Part shown: one piece after another, positions 26,199 through 35,608 of the stretch | Position numbering within the stretch: position 1 is the first letter of the stretch | How the letters are laid out: each line of letters starts with the position of its first letter | Source: Kitasatospora sp. MAP12-44 | GTDB lineage: Bacteria; Actinomycetota; Actinomycetes; Streptomycetales; Streptomycetaceae | Length of the DNA stretch: 64,000 bases | Direction: 5' to 3' | Assembly: GCF_029892095.1 (NCBI RefSeq) | Contig: NZ_JARZAE010000004.1 | Coordinates: 2,232,001-2,296,000 of the forward strand | Notes under the pieces: model-generated | What the model was told of the DNA's origin: nothing | What the model saw: the letters and a program-made list of their open reading frames with translations, nothing else | Databases searched by the model: none | Made by a program: the position numbers and the translations under genes

Positions 26199-27428
26199 GT
26201 GCGTCATCGTTCACTGCTCGTCCTGAGCATCGCCCTCACCGGAGCGCTCACCGTGACCGCCTGCGGCTCCCGCGGCGCCAGCAAGTCCGGCGGCGACAGC
26301 GCGGCCGGCACCACCGTCACCATCGGCGTCGACGCCCCGCTCTCCGGCGAGAACTCGGCCACCGGCCTCGGCATCCAGTACGGCGTGCAGATCGCCGTCG
26401 ACGACGCCAACAAGAACAAGACCGTCCCCGGCGTCACCTTCAAGGTCAAGGCCCTGGACGACCAGGCGCAGCCCGCCACCGGCCAGCAGAACGCCACCTC
26501 CCTGGTCGCCGACAGCAGCGTCCTCGGCGTCGTCGGCCCGCTCAACTCCGGTGTCGCGCAGTCGATGCAGCAGGTCTTCGAGACCGCCAACCTGGTCGAG
26601 ATCTCGCCCTCCAACACCAACCCCGCGCTCACCCAGGGCCCCAACTGGGCGGCCGGCACCAAGGTCCGCGGCTACAAGACCTACTTCCGCACCGCCACCA
26701 CCGACGCCCTGCAGGGCGCCTACGCCGCCCAGTACGCGTCGGGCACCGCCAAGAAGAAGAACGCCTTCGTCGTCGACGACAAGCAGACCTACGGCGCCGG
26801 CCTGGCCGGGATCTTCAAGGACTCCTTCACCAAGGACGGCGGCGCCATCGCCGGCACCGACCACGTCTCCACCGGTGACAAGGACTTCTCCACCCTGGTC
26901 ACCAAGATCAAGGCGTCCGGCGCCGACATGCTCTACTACGGCGGCCAGTACGACGAGGCCTCGCTGCTCTCCAAGCAGCTCAAGGCCGCCGGCGACGCCA
27001 TCCCGCTGATGGGCGGCGACGGCATCTTCTCCGCCACCTACATCTCGGTCGGCGGCGCCGGCACCGAGGGCGACCTCGCCACCTCGGTCGGCTCCCCGGT
27101 CGACGGCCTGGCCACCGCCCAGGACTTCATCGCCAAGTACAAGGCCGCCAAGTACCCCGGCGACTACGGCACCTACGGCGGCTACTCCTACGACGCCGCC
27201 ACCGCCATCATCAAGGCCGTCGGCAGCGTGGCCGCCGCCAACGGCGGCAAGATCCCCTCCGACGCCCGCGCCAAGGTCGTCGACGGCGTGCAGAAGAGCG
27301 ACTTCGACGGCATCGCCGGCCACGTCTCCTTCGACGCCTTCGGCGACACCACCAACAAGCAGCTGACCGTCTACCAGGTCACCGGCGGCAAGTGGGTCTC
27401 CGTCAAGACCGGCGCCTTCAACGGCTGA
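26199..27428 (+). CDS. livK: Branched-chain amino acid ABC transporter, substrate-binding lipoprotein
   Basis: 409 aa; GTG 26199 follows GAAGGGGA. The signal peptide ends in a lipobox VTAC with Cys22 as the lipid-modified residue, so it is anchored outside the membrane. The mature part is a type I periplasmic-binding fold: VTIGVDAPLSGENSATGLGIQYGVQIAVDDAN, LGVVGPLNSGVAQSMQQVF and VVDDKQTYGAGLAGIFKDSF. Ligand is probably leucine/isoleucine/valine by context with livHMGF, 145 bp downstream, although this family also binds amides and other amino acids. Confidence 0.92.
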   Translation: MRHRSLLVLSIALTGALTVTACGSRGASKSGGDSAAGTTVTIGVDAPLSGENSATGLGIQYGVQIAVDDANKNKTVPGVTFKVKALDDQAQPATGQQNATSLVADSSVLGVVGPLNSGVAQSMQQVFETANLVEISPSNTNPALTQGPNWAAGTKVRGYKTYFRTATTDALQGAYAAQYASGTAKKKNAFVVDDKQTYGAGLAGIFKDSFTKDGGAIAGTDHVSTGDKDFSTLVTKIKASGADMLYYGGQYDEASLLSKQLKAAGDAIPLMGGDGIFSATYISVGGAGTEGDLATSVGSPVDGLATAQDFIAKYKAAKYPGDYGTYGGYSYDAATAIIKAVGSVAAANGGKIPSDARAKVVDGVQKSDFDGIAGHVSFDAFGDTTNKQLTVYQVTGGKWVSVKTGAFNG

Positions 27429-27462
27429 CCCAGCCCCACCTCACGACCCAGCCCCACCTCAC
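27427..27462. repeat. 18-bp tandem repeat after livK
   Basis: GACCCAGCCCCACCTCAC occurs twice in a row (27427-27444 and 27445-27462), overlapping the livK stop and running into the livK-livH gap. Confidence 0.85.
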
Positions 27463-27531
27463 GACCCCGGGCCGCGCGCGCACACCAGAGCCGCGCGGCC
27501 CCCTCGTCCCCCCACCCCACGAGACGCCACG

Positions 27532-27559
27532 CTCTCCACAGCGACCTCTCCACAGCGAC
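27532..27559. repeat. 14-bp tandem repeat before livH
   Basis: CTCTCCACAGCGAC occurs twice in a row, ending just before the GGAGG ribosome-binding site of livH. Confidence 0.85.
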
Positions 27560-27572
27560 ATGGAGGCTTGCG

Positions 27573-28502
<930 letters not shown>

Positions 28503-28522
28503 GGGCGGAGGAGGACACCACC

Positions 28523-30274
28523 ATGGACACCAGCCAGTTCATCCCCCGCCTGCGCACCGCAGCCGGCGGCCGACTCGCCAACCTGGAAGGCACCCTGCCG
28601 CCCGGCGCGGCCCGCGCCCTGACCGCCGGCGGCGCCGTCCTGACCATCGCCTCGGCCTTCCTCTCCTGGACCTGGACCGCCGACTTCCCCGGCGACCTCA
28701 CCGTCGCCGGCTACCCCGGCGGCCTGCAGTGGCTCACCGTCACCGCCGGCCTGCTGCTCCTGCTCCAGGCGCTCGCCGCCTACAACCTGCGCGGCCTGTG
28801 CTGGCTCGCCCCCACCGGGCACACCCGGCCGCTGCGCTGGCTCGCCCTCGGCGCGCTCGCCACCACCTGGTTCACCCTGGGCGCGATCGCCTTCGAACTC
28901 GGCGGCCTGGCCAACCTCACCATCGGCGGCTGGATCGCCGGCGTCGCCGTCCTGCCCGCCCTGTACGGCACGCTGGCGCTGCCCACCGACCAGCACCCAG
29001 CGGGCAAACCGCAGGCCGCACCCGCCTGGCAGGAGCGGCTGGTGGTCACCGCCATCGCCGCGCTGGGCCTGGGCATCTTCACCTACGGCATCGACACCTC
29101 CTACGGCGAGCTCTTCGAAGGCTTCCTGGTCACCGTCGTCTTCACCGCCGCTGCTCACGTCCGGTCCGGCCTCTTCGAGCGGATCTCCGCGCTGCTCGCC
29201 CGGCAGCGGCCGTTCGCGATGGCTGCCGCCTTCGCGGCCGCCGCGCTCTTCCCGCTCACCCAGCACGACGACCACAACGCGAACATCGGCGTCAACATCC
29301 TGATCTTCGCCACCGTCGCGCTCGGCCTGAACATCGTGGTCGGCCTCACCGGCCTGCTCGACCTCGGCTACGTCGCCTTCCTCGGCGTCGGCGCCTACAC
29401 GGCCGCGCTGATCTCCGGCTCGCCGTACTCGCCCTTCCACAGCGCCCAGGTCCCGTTCTGGATCGCCGCGCTGGCCGGGGCCGCGGTCTCGCTGGTCTTC
29501 GGCGTGCTCATCGGCGCCCCCACCCTGCGGCTGCGCGGCGACTACCTCGCCATCGTCACGCTCGGCTTCGGTGAGATCTTCCGGATCATGGTGAACAACC
29601 TGGACGGCTCGTCCGGCCCCAAGATCACCAACGGTCCGAACGGCATCCCCGACATCCCCGACATCAGCATCTTCGGCCTCAGCCTCGGCAACGCCCACAG
29701 CTTCGGCCCCTTCACCATCGGACGCTTCGCCAACTACTTCCTGCTGATGCTGGTCGTCACCCTGATCGTCATCGCGGTCTTCAGCCGGGCCGGCAACTCC
29801 CGCATCGGGCGCGCCTGGATCGCGATCCGCGAGGACGAGACGGCCGCCGAGGCGATGGGCATCAACGGCTTCCGGGTCAAGCTCACCGCCTTCGCGCTGG
29901 GCGCCGCCCTGGCCGGCCTGGCCGGCACCGTCAGCGCCCACGTCACCTACAACGTGGTGCCCAGCCCGTACCAGTTCGCCGGCTCCGCCCCGCCCAACTC
30001 GGCCTTCCTGCTGGCCGCCGTCGTCCTCGGCGGCATGGGGACGGTCAGCGGCCCGCTGCTCGGCGCCTCGCTGCTCTACCTGATCCCCGAGAAGCTCGAG
30101 TTCCTGCAGAAGTACCAGCTGCTCGCCTTCGGCGTCGCCCTCATCCTGCTGATGCGCTTCCGGCCCGAGGGCATCGTCGCCAACCGGCGCCGCCAACTGG
30201 AGTTCCACGAGGCCGACATCCCCGCACAGGGCGGCGGCACCGACACCACCACCCTCAGCACGGCAGGGGCGTGA
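28523..30274 (+). CDS. livM: Branched-chain amino acid ABC transporter permease LivM (long N-terminal extension)
   Basis: 583 aa, ATG after GGAGGAGG, 20 bp after livH. The C-terminal about 330 residues are ordinary LivM: NIVVGLTGLLDLGYVAFLGVGAYTAAL, TLRLRGDYLAIVTLGFGEI and the ATPase-contact segment AIREDETAAEAMGINGFRVK. The N-terminal about 240 residues are extra: several additional hydrophobic helices (for example around 35, 75 and 110) that classical LivM lacks. Similar long forms are known in actinomycetes. The tail after FRPEGIVANRRR is polar. Confidence 0.9.
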   Translation: MDTSQFIPRLRTAAGGRLANLEGTLPPGAARALTAGGAVLTIASAFLSWTWTADFPGDLTVAGYPGGLQWLTVTAGLLLLLQALAAYNLRGLCWLAPTGHTRPLRWLALGALATTWFTLGAIAFELGGLANLTIGGWIAGVAVLPALYGTLALPTDQHPAGKPQAAPAWQERLVVTAIAALGLGIFTYGIDTSYGELFEGFLVTVVFTAAAHVRSGLFERISALLARQRPFAMAAAFAAAALFPLTQHDDHNANIGVNILIFATVALGLNIVVGLTGLLDLGYVAFLGVGAYTAALISGSPYSPFHSAQVPFWIAALAGAAVSLVFGVLIGAPTLRLRGDYLAIVTLGFGEIFRIMVNNLDGSSGPKITNGPNGIPDIPDISIFGLSLGNAHSFGPFTIGRFANYFLLMLVVTLIVIAVFSRAGNSRIGRAWIAIREDETAAEAMGINGFRVKLTAFALGAALAGLAGTVSAHVTYNVVPSPYQFAGSAPPNSAFLLAAVVLGGMGTVSGPLLGASLLYLIPEKLEFLQKYQLLAFGVALILLMRFRPEGIVANRRRQLEFHEADIPAQGGGTDTTTLSTAGA

Positions 30275-30279
30275 GGACC

Positions 30280-31134
30280 ATGACCAGCATCACCAAGGCG
30301 GCCACCGCCGCCACGGCCACAGCGGCGCCCCTGCTGGACGCCCGGGGCGTCACCATGCGCTTCGGCGGCCTGACCGCCGTCAACAACGTCGACCTGACGG
30401 TCAGCGAGGGCGAGATCATCGGTCTGATCGGCCCCAACGGCGCCGGCAAGACCACCTTCTTCAACTGCCTGACCGGCCTGTACGTCCCCACCGAAGGCAC
30501 CGTCAGCTACCGCGACAAGGTCCTGCCGCCCAAGCCCCACCTGGTCACCCAGGCCGGCATCGCGCGCACCTTCCAGAACATCCGGCTGTTCGCCAACATG
30601 ACCGTTCTGGAGAACGTCCTGGTCGGCCGGCACAGCCGCACCAAGGAGGGCCTGATCTCCGCGCTGATCCGCGGCCCCGGCTACCGGCGGGCCGAGGCCG
30701 ACAGCCGCGAGAAGGCCATGGAACTGCTCGCCTTCACCGGCCTGGACAAGAAGGCCGACCACCTGGCCCGCAACCTCCCCTACGGCGAGCAGCGCAAGCT
30801 GGAGATCGCCCGGGCGCTGGCCAGCGAACCCGGCCTGCTGCTGCTCGACGAGCCGACGGCGGGCATGAACCCGCAGGAGACCCGGGCCGCCGAGGAACTC
30901 GTCTTCGCCATCCGGGACAAGGGCGTCGCGATCCTGGTCATCGAGCACGACATGCGGTTCATCTTCAACCTCTGCGACCGCACGGCCGTGCTGGTGCAGG
31001 GTCAGAAGATCGTCGAGGGTGACCGGGAGACCGTCCAGGGCGACGAGCGGGTGATCACCGCGTACCTCGGGGAACCGCTGGAGACTGTCACGGACAGCGT
31101 GGAGAGCGCGCAGAGCACGGAGACCACCGAATGA
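30280..31134 (+). CDS. livG: Branched-chain amino acid ABC transporter ATPase LivG
   Basis: 284 aa from ATG 30280 (MTSITKAAT), preceded by GAGGA; a GTG at 30271 that overlaps the livM stop is the alternative. ABC motifs: Walker A IGPNGAGKTTFFN (about 53), signature LPYGEQRKLEIARAL, Walker B LLLLDEPTAGMNP and the H-loop VIEHDM. The NPQET stretch and the RTFQNIRLFANMTVLENVLVG Q-loop region are LivG-specific. It powers uptake through LivHM together with LivF. Confidence 0.93.
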   Translation: MTSITKAATAATATAAPLLDARGVTMRFGGLTAVNNVDLTVSEGEIIGLIGPNGAGKTTFFNCLTGLYVPTEGTVSYRDKVLPPKPHLVTQAGIARTFQNIRLFANMTVLENVLVGRHSRTKEGLISALIRGPGYRRAEADSREKAMELLAFTGLDKKADHLARNLPYGEQRKLEIARALASEPGLLLLDEPTAGMNPQETRAAEELVFAIRDKGVAILVIEHDMRFIFNLCDRTAVLVQGQKIVEGDRETVQGDERVITAYLGEPLETVTDSVESAQSTETTE

Positions 31135-31850
31135 GCACCGCACTCCTGGAGGTCACCGACCTCCGCGTCGCCTACGGCAAGATCGAGGCCGTCAAGGGCA
31201 TCAGCTTCACCGTCAACCAGGGCGAGGTCACCACCCTGATCGGCACCAACGGCGCCGGCAAGACCACCACCCTGCGCACCCTCTCCGGCCTGCTGAAGCC
31301 CACCGCCGGCTCGATCCTCTTCGACGGCCAGACGCTCAACACCGTCCCCGCGCACAAGATCGTCTCGCTGGGCCTGGCCCACTCCCCCGAGGGCCGGCAC
31401 ATCTTCCCCCGGATGACCATCGAGGAGAACCTGCTGCTCGGCGCGTTCCTGCGCAAGGACGCGCCCGGCATCACCGAGGACATCGAGCGCGCCTACACGC
31501 TCTTCCCGATCCTCGGCGAACGCCGAAAGCAGGCCGCCGGCACCCTGTCCGGCGGCGAGCAGCAGATGCTCGCGATGGGACGGGCGCTGATGTCACGGCC
31601 CAAGCTGCTGATGCTCGACGAGCCGTCGATGGGCCTCTCGCCGATCATGATGCAGAAGATCATGGCGACCATCGTCGAACTCAAGGCCAGCGGCACCACC
31701 ATCCTGCTGGTCGAGCAGAACGCCCAGGCGGCGCTGTCGCTCTCCGACCAGGGGTACGTGATGCAGACCGGGCACATCGTGCTGACCGGCACGGGCGCCG
31801 AACTGCTGACGGACGAGTCGGTCCGCAAGTCCTACCTCGGCGAGGACTAG
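31131..31850 (+). CDS. livF: Branched-chain amino acid ABC transporter ATPase LivF
   Basis: 239 aa, ATG overlapping the livG stop (ATGA). ABC ATPase with Walker A GTNGAGKTTTLRTLSG (about 38), Q-loop LAHSPEGRHIFPRMTIEENL, signature LSGGEQQMLAMGRAL, Walker B LLMLDEPSMGLSP and LVEQNA in place of the usual H-loop, all characteristic of LivF. It closes the livKHMGF operon and is followed within 12 bp by a bidirectional hairpin. Confidence 0.94.
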   Translation: MSTALLEVTDLRVAYGKIEAVKGISFTVNQGEVTTLIGTNGAGKTTTLRTLSGLLKPTAGSILFDGQTLNTVPAHKIVSLGLAHSPEGRHIFPRMTIEENLLLGAFLRKDAPGITEDIERAYTLFPILGERRKQAAGTLSGGEQQMLAMGRALMSRPKLLMLDEPSMGLSPIMMQKIMATIVELKASGTTILLVEQNAQAALSLSDQGYVMQTGHIVLTGTGAELLTDESVRKSYLGED

Positions 31851-31861
31851 CGACAGACAGA

Positions 31862-31905
31862 CGGAAGGGACCGGCCGCGCGGCAGCGCGCGGCCGGTCCC
31901 TTCCG
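31862..31905. terminator. Bidirectional terminator between livF and the ANTAR regulator
   Basis: A perfect 20-bp stem (31862-31881 with 31886-31905) with a GCAG loop separates two convergent genes, 11 bp from one stop and 6 bp from the other. Confidence 0.88.
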
Positions 31906-31911
31906 CGTCTC

Positions 31912-32568
31912 TCAGCTCTCGGCGGCCTCGGACTTCTTCTTGCTGTCCTGCGCCACGCCCTCCTCGATCACGGCCTCCGCGACGGCGGCCATGGTCATCC
32001 GGCGGTCCATCGAGGTCTTCTGGATCCAGCGGAAGGCCGCCGGCTCGTTCAACCCGAACTTCGTCTGCAGCACGCTCTTCGCCCGGTCCACCAGCTTGCG
32101 CGTCTCCAACCGCTGGGTGAGGTCGGCGATCTCCTCCTCCAGCGTCCGCATCTCGGTGTAGCGGGACACCGCCATCTCGATCGCGGGCACCAGGTCGCTC
32201 TTGGAGAACGGCTTGACGATGTACGCCATCGCCCCCGCGTCCCGCGCCCGGTCCACCAACTCCCGCTGCGAGAACGCGGTCAGCATCAGCACCGGCGCCA
32301 GGTGCGCGTCATGGATCTGCTCGGCGGCGGAGAGCCCGTCCAGGATCGGCATCTTCACATCGAGGATGGCGAGGTCGGGGCGCAGCTCCTCGACCAGCTT
32401 CACCGCTGTCGCACCGTCACCGGCCTCACCGACAACGATGTAGCCCTCCTCCTCCAGCATCTCCTTGAGGTCGAGGCGAATCAGCGCCTCGTCCTCGGCG
32501 ATGACAATTCGGGTGATCTGGGACAAGTCGGTCTCAAGCGCCTGGGGCTGCTCGTCGGCGGTGCTCAC
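31912..32568 (-). CDS. pdtaR: ANTAR-domain response regulator (PdtaR-like)
   Basis: 218 aa from GTG 32568, which has GAGGAG upstream; an ATG at 32598 is less well supported. N-terminal receiver domain: RIVIAEDEALIRLDLKEML, phospho-acceptor Asp70 in LAILDVKMP, then MLTAFSQ and YIVKPFSKSDL. A coiled linker (EMRTLEEEIADLTQRLETRK) leads to the RNA-binding ANTAR domain with AKSVLQTKFGLNEPAAFRWIQKTSMDRRMTMAAVAEAVI. Proteins of this build act as phosphorylation-dependent antiterminators. The partner histidine kinase (PdtaS type) is not in this window. Confidence 0.9.
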   Translation of the reverse strand: MSTADEQPQALETDLSQITRIVIAEDEALIRLDLKEMLEEEGYIVVGEAGDGATAVKLVEELRPDLAILDVKMPILDGLSAAEQIHDAHLAPVLMLTAFSQRELVDRARDAGAMAYIVKPFSKSDLVPAIEMAVSRYTEMRTLEEEIADLTQRLETRKLVDRAKSVLQTKFGLNEPAAFRWIQKTSMDRRMTMAAVAEAVIEEGVAQDSKKKSEAAES

Positions 32569-32638
32569 GGGGCTCCTCGTTCCGGCGGGGTACTGCATGC
32601 ACGAGGGTACCTAGACCCGTGTGCGGGCACACACCCGC

Positions 32639-32644
32639 TATACT
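32639..32644 (+). promoter_or_regulatory. -10 box of tRNA-Leu
   Basis: TATACT lies 16 bp before the first base of the tRNA. A matching -35 hexamer is not obvious. Confidence 0.55.
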
Positions 32645-32660
32645 TCTCAAAGCTTCCCAG

Positions 32661-32743
32661 GCCGGGTTGGTGGAATGGCATACACAGAAGCCTCAAAAGC
32701 TTCCGCCTGAAAGGGCTTGCGGGTTCGAATCCCGCACCCGGCA
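32661..32743 (+). tRNA. tRNA-Leu (anticodon CAA)
   Basis: Acceptor strands GCCGGGT (32661-32667) and ACCCGGC (32736-32742) pair fully, with discriminator A. The anticodon stem GAAGC/GCTTC frames the loop CTCAAAA, giving anticodon CAA, which reads UUG. A long variable arm marks a class II tRNA, and the T arm has GGTTCGAATCC. The 3' CCA is not encoded. It is not bldA, which carries UAA. Confidence 0.93.
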
Positions 32744-32855
32744 CCCTTATTTACCTTTGAATTCAAAGTCGCAAGCGTCGCTGCGAGATTCATCACTTCG
32801 AGTGATCAACGCCGCATCGTCCAACATCTGGACTCCGACGACGGATGCTGGCCGC

Positions 32856-33638
32856 ATGGCCGTTCGATCAACCCGCGACGAAGCCGTTCTCCTACTGAGG
32901 AACGGTGTCCCCAACGCCGAGGTAGCACGCCGACTTGGCGTCCCCATCGGGACTGTTGGCTCCTGGAAGCACGATGACCGTGCAAAGCACAGCGAACTCC
33001 CCGGCCGGAAGCTGTCGACCTGCCCATTCTGCTACGGCGACGAGTTGGACCAGCCCGCGTATGCATACCTGCTGGGCCTCTACCTGGGCGACGGCCACAT
33101 CATCCAACCCAAGCAGCACCGGACCCACAATCTGGCTATCACCTGTGGCGACAAGTGGCCCGGCCTGATGGACGCCGCCGAGCTCGCCATGCGCCGTGTC
33201 CTGCCGAACAACAAGCCCTGCCGCGTGCGCAAGACCGGGTGTCGCGACGTCAAGGTCTACTCAACCCACCTGACCTGCATCTTTCCTCAGCACGGCCCCG
33301 GCAAGAAGCACGAACGCCTGATAGCCCTGGAACCCTGGCAGCAGGTCATCGTCGACGCTCACCCGTGGGAGCTGATCCGCGGGCTGATCCACTCCGACGG
33401 GTGTCGGATCGTCAACTGGGCCACCCGCACCGTCAACGGTGAGGTCCGACGGCATGAGTACCCGCGGTACTTCTTCACCAACACGTCCACCGACATCCTG
33501 CGCATCTTCACGGACACCCTCAACTCGGTGGGCGTGGAGTGGAAAGCAGCGCGGCGCACCAACGGCGGGGTCAACGTCTCCGTCGCCCGCAAGGCGTCCG
33601 TCGCGCTGATGGACGAGCACATCGGCCCCAAGTACTAA
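32856..33638 (+). CDS. LAGLIDADG-like homing endonuclease family protein
   Basis: 260 aa from ATG 32856 (MAVRSTRDEAVLL); a GTG at 32802 in frame is an alternative. An N-terminal helix-turn-helix (AEVARRLGVPIGTVGSWKHD) is followed by a CPFC pair and two LAGLIDADG-like helices, YLLGLYLGDGHI (about 69-81) with Asp-Gly and ELIRGLIHSDGCR (about 172-184). The two copies imply a monomeric enzyme fold. Such proteins are frequent in streptomycetes near tRNA genes and are often annotated only as regulators. It is complete, starts 112 bp after the tRNA, and is not inside an intron or intein. Confidence 0.8.
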   Translation: MAVRSTRDEAVLLLRNGVPNAEVARRLGVPIGTVGSWKHDDRAKHSELPGRKLSTCPFCYGDELDQPAYAYLLGLYLGDGHIIQPKQHRTHNLAITCGDKWPGLMDAAELAMRRVLPNNKPCRVRKTGCRDVKVYSTHLTCIFPQHGPGKKHERLIALEPWQQVIVDAHPWELIRGLIHSDGCRIVNWATRTVNGEVRRHEYPRYFFTNTSTDILRIFTDTLNSVGVEWKAARRTNGGVNVSVARKASVALMDEHIGPKY

Positions 33639-33653
33639 CGTACTTGGGGCCGA
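33622..33653. terminator. Hairpin overlapping the LAGLIDADG stop codon
   Basis: TCGGCCCCAAGTAC and GTACTTGGGGCCGA form a perfect 14-bp stem with a TAAC loop. The TAA stop of the + strand gene is in the loop, so the last codons form the left arm. It also ends 16 bp from the convergent oxidoreductase stop and can serve both. Confidence 0.85.
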
Positions 33654-33669
33654 AGGGAACGGTCACCGC

Positions 33670-35065
33670 TCAGCTGTCGAAGCCCAGGCCCAGCCGGTCC
33701 AGCGTCTTCAGCCAGACGTTCCGCCGCCCCGCGTTGCGGTCCGCGCGGTCGAGGGACCACTTCGTCAGTTCGATGCCCGCCCAGCGCACCGGCTCCGGGG
33801 GGAACGGGAGGGGCTTGCGGCGGACCATCTCCAGGGCGGTGCGCTCCGTCGTCTGCCCGGCCAGCAGGTCGAGCATCACCTCCGCGCCGAAGCGGGTGGC
33901 GCCGACGCCGAGGCCGGTGTAGCCGGCGGCGTAGGCGACCTTGCCCTTGTACGCCGTGTCGAAGAAGGCGGAGAAGCGCGTGCAGGTGTCGATCGCGCCG
34001 CCCCAGGCGTGGGTGAAGCGCAGGCCTTCCAGCTGGGGGAAGGTCTGGAAGAAGTGCGTGGCCAGCGTCCGGTAGGTCTGCGGGCGCTGGTCGTACTCGG
34101 CGCGGAGCTTGCCGCCGAAGTTGTAGATGGCGTCGTAGCCGCCCCACAGGATCCGGTTGTCGGCCGACAGCCGGTAGTAGTGGAACTGGTTGGCGCTGTC
34201 GCCGATGCCCTGGCGGTTCTGCCAGCCGATCGCGGCGAGCTGCTCGGCGGTCAGCGGCTCGGTCATCATCGCGTAGTCGTAGACCGGCACGGTGTACGGG
34301 CGGGCCCGCTTGACCAGCGAGGGGAAGACGTTGGTCCCGAGCGCCACCCGGCCGGCGAAGATCCGTCCGTAGGGGGTGCGGACGGCCATGCCGGTGCCGG
34401 ACTCGGCGAGGTCGGTGGCGCGGGTGTGCTCGTAGAGGCGCACGCCCTGGTCGCGGCAGGCCTGCTTGAGGCCCCAGGCGAGCTTGGCCGGGGTTGACCA
34501 TCGCGACGCCGTCCTTCTCCCAGAGCGCGCCGAGGTAGGTCGGTGAGTTGACCTGGGCGCGGATCTGGTCGGTGTCCAGCAGTTCGCAGTCGGCGCCGAA
34601 GCTGGCTGCCAGGTCGGCGAGTTCACGCAGGTCGTCGAGCTGGTAGGGCTCGGTGGCGACGTCGAGTTCGCCGGTGCGCTCCCAGTCGCAGGCGATGCCG
34701 TAGCGCTGGACGCTGTCCTCGATGGCCTGGAGGTTCTGGGCGCCGAGCTTCTCCAGCTGGGCCAGCTCCTTGGGCCAGCGCTCCAGGCCGTTGCCGAGGC
34801 CGTGGGTGAGGCTGGCCGCGCAGAAGCCGCCGTTGCGTCCGGAGGCCGCCCAGCCGACCTCGTTGCCCTCGATCAGGACCACGTCGAGCGAGGGGTCGCG
34901 CTCCTTGGCGATCAGCGCGGTCCACAGGCCGCTGTAGCCGCCGCCGACCACCAGCAGGTCGCAGCGGACGTCCCCGACCAGGGCGGAGTCGGCCTGCGGC
35001 CGCGCGGGGTCGTCCAGCCAGAACGGGGTGGGCTTGACGTCCTTGAGGGAGAGGGCGGGATCCAC
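33670..35065 (-). pseudogene. FAD-dependent amine oxidoreductase (PuuB-like), interrupted by a frameshift
   Basis: GTG 35065 follows AAGGA. The first about 190 codons read a DAO-family FAD enzyme: CDLLVVGGGYSGLWTALIA (dinucleotide fold), VGWAASGRNGGF and VQRYGIACDWERTGELDVA, up to GVAMVNP. The rest, from AKLAWGLKQACRDQG to GYTGLGVGATRFGAEV and the C-terminus, continues in another frame. The break is at the G run 34490-34493; three G would restore the frame, giving about 464 aa. The family includes gamma-glutamylputrescine oxidase. This is either a real recent pseudogene or a sequencing error; everything else is intact. It may be co-transcribed with the cupin and permease genes. Confidence 0.8.
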
Positions 35066-35136
35066 GGGGTCGTTCCTTTTTTCGCGGGGGCGTGGGGGGA
35101 GCGTGGGGGGTCTCAGTAAGGGAGGGGGAAGGACGG

Positions 35137-35493
35137 TCAGCCGTCCTCGCTCACGGTGATGACGTACGCCTTGCGCAGCGTCTCGTGCACGGTCCAGACC
35201 GTCCGGTCGCCTTCGTGCAGGACGGCAAGGTCGCCTGGGCCGACGTTCAGCGTGGGGCCGTCGGCGATCTCGACGGTGGCGCGGCCGCTGATCACCACGA
35301 ACAGCTCGTCGGCTTCGGTGTCGGTCACCACGCCCGGGGTGATCTGCCAGATTCCGCGCAACTGCCGACCGTCCTCGGATTCCCAGAGGACCTTTCCGGT
35401 GACCTGGGGGTCGCCGGAGACGATGCTCGACGGGTCCAGCGGCTCGGGCTCCAGCTCGACGTCGGGAATATGCAGAGCGAAACTGTTGGTCAT
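35137..35493 (-). CDS. Cupin-domain protein
   Basis: 118 aa single cupin barrel (DUF861/Cupin_3 type): GKVLWESEDGRQLRGIWQITPGVV, then ELFVVISGRATVEIADGPTLNVGPGDLAVLHEG. The metal-ligand His of classical cupins is largely missing from the first motif, so catalysis is uncertain. There is no clear ribosome-binding site; GGATAG 11 bp before the ATG could be a -10 box of a leaderless mRNA. Its position between a permease and a PuuB-like oxidoreductase suggests a part in amine or amino-acid breakdown. Confidence 0.85.
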   Translation of the reverse strand: MTNSFALHIPDVELEPEPLDPSSIVSGDPQVTGKVLWESEDGRQLRGIWQITPGVVTDTEADELFVVISGRATVEIADGPTLNVGPGDLAVLHEGDRTVWTVHETLRKAYVITVSEDG

Positions 35494-35608
35494 AACAGGA
35501 CGCTATCCGCTCGCCATCAAACTGGGCAGGATGCAGATTGTGTCGTTGAAGCGGAATGCGGTGACACCCCGTAAATCGGGTTGCCACCGCACCGACTACC
35601 AGTTCATT

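Noticed and set aside
32661..32743. tRNA-Leu as bldA
   Set aside because: The anticodon is CAA, not UAA.
32661..33653. tRNA-Leu as an integration site of a mobile element
   Set aside because: No integrase, excisionase or duplicated tRNA 3' end was found; only the LAGLIDADG-like gene adjoins it.
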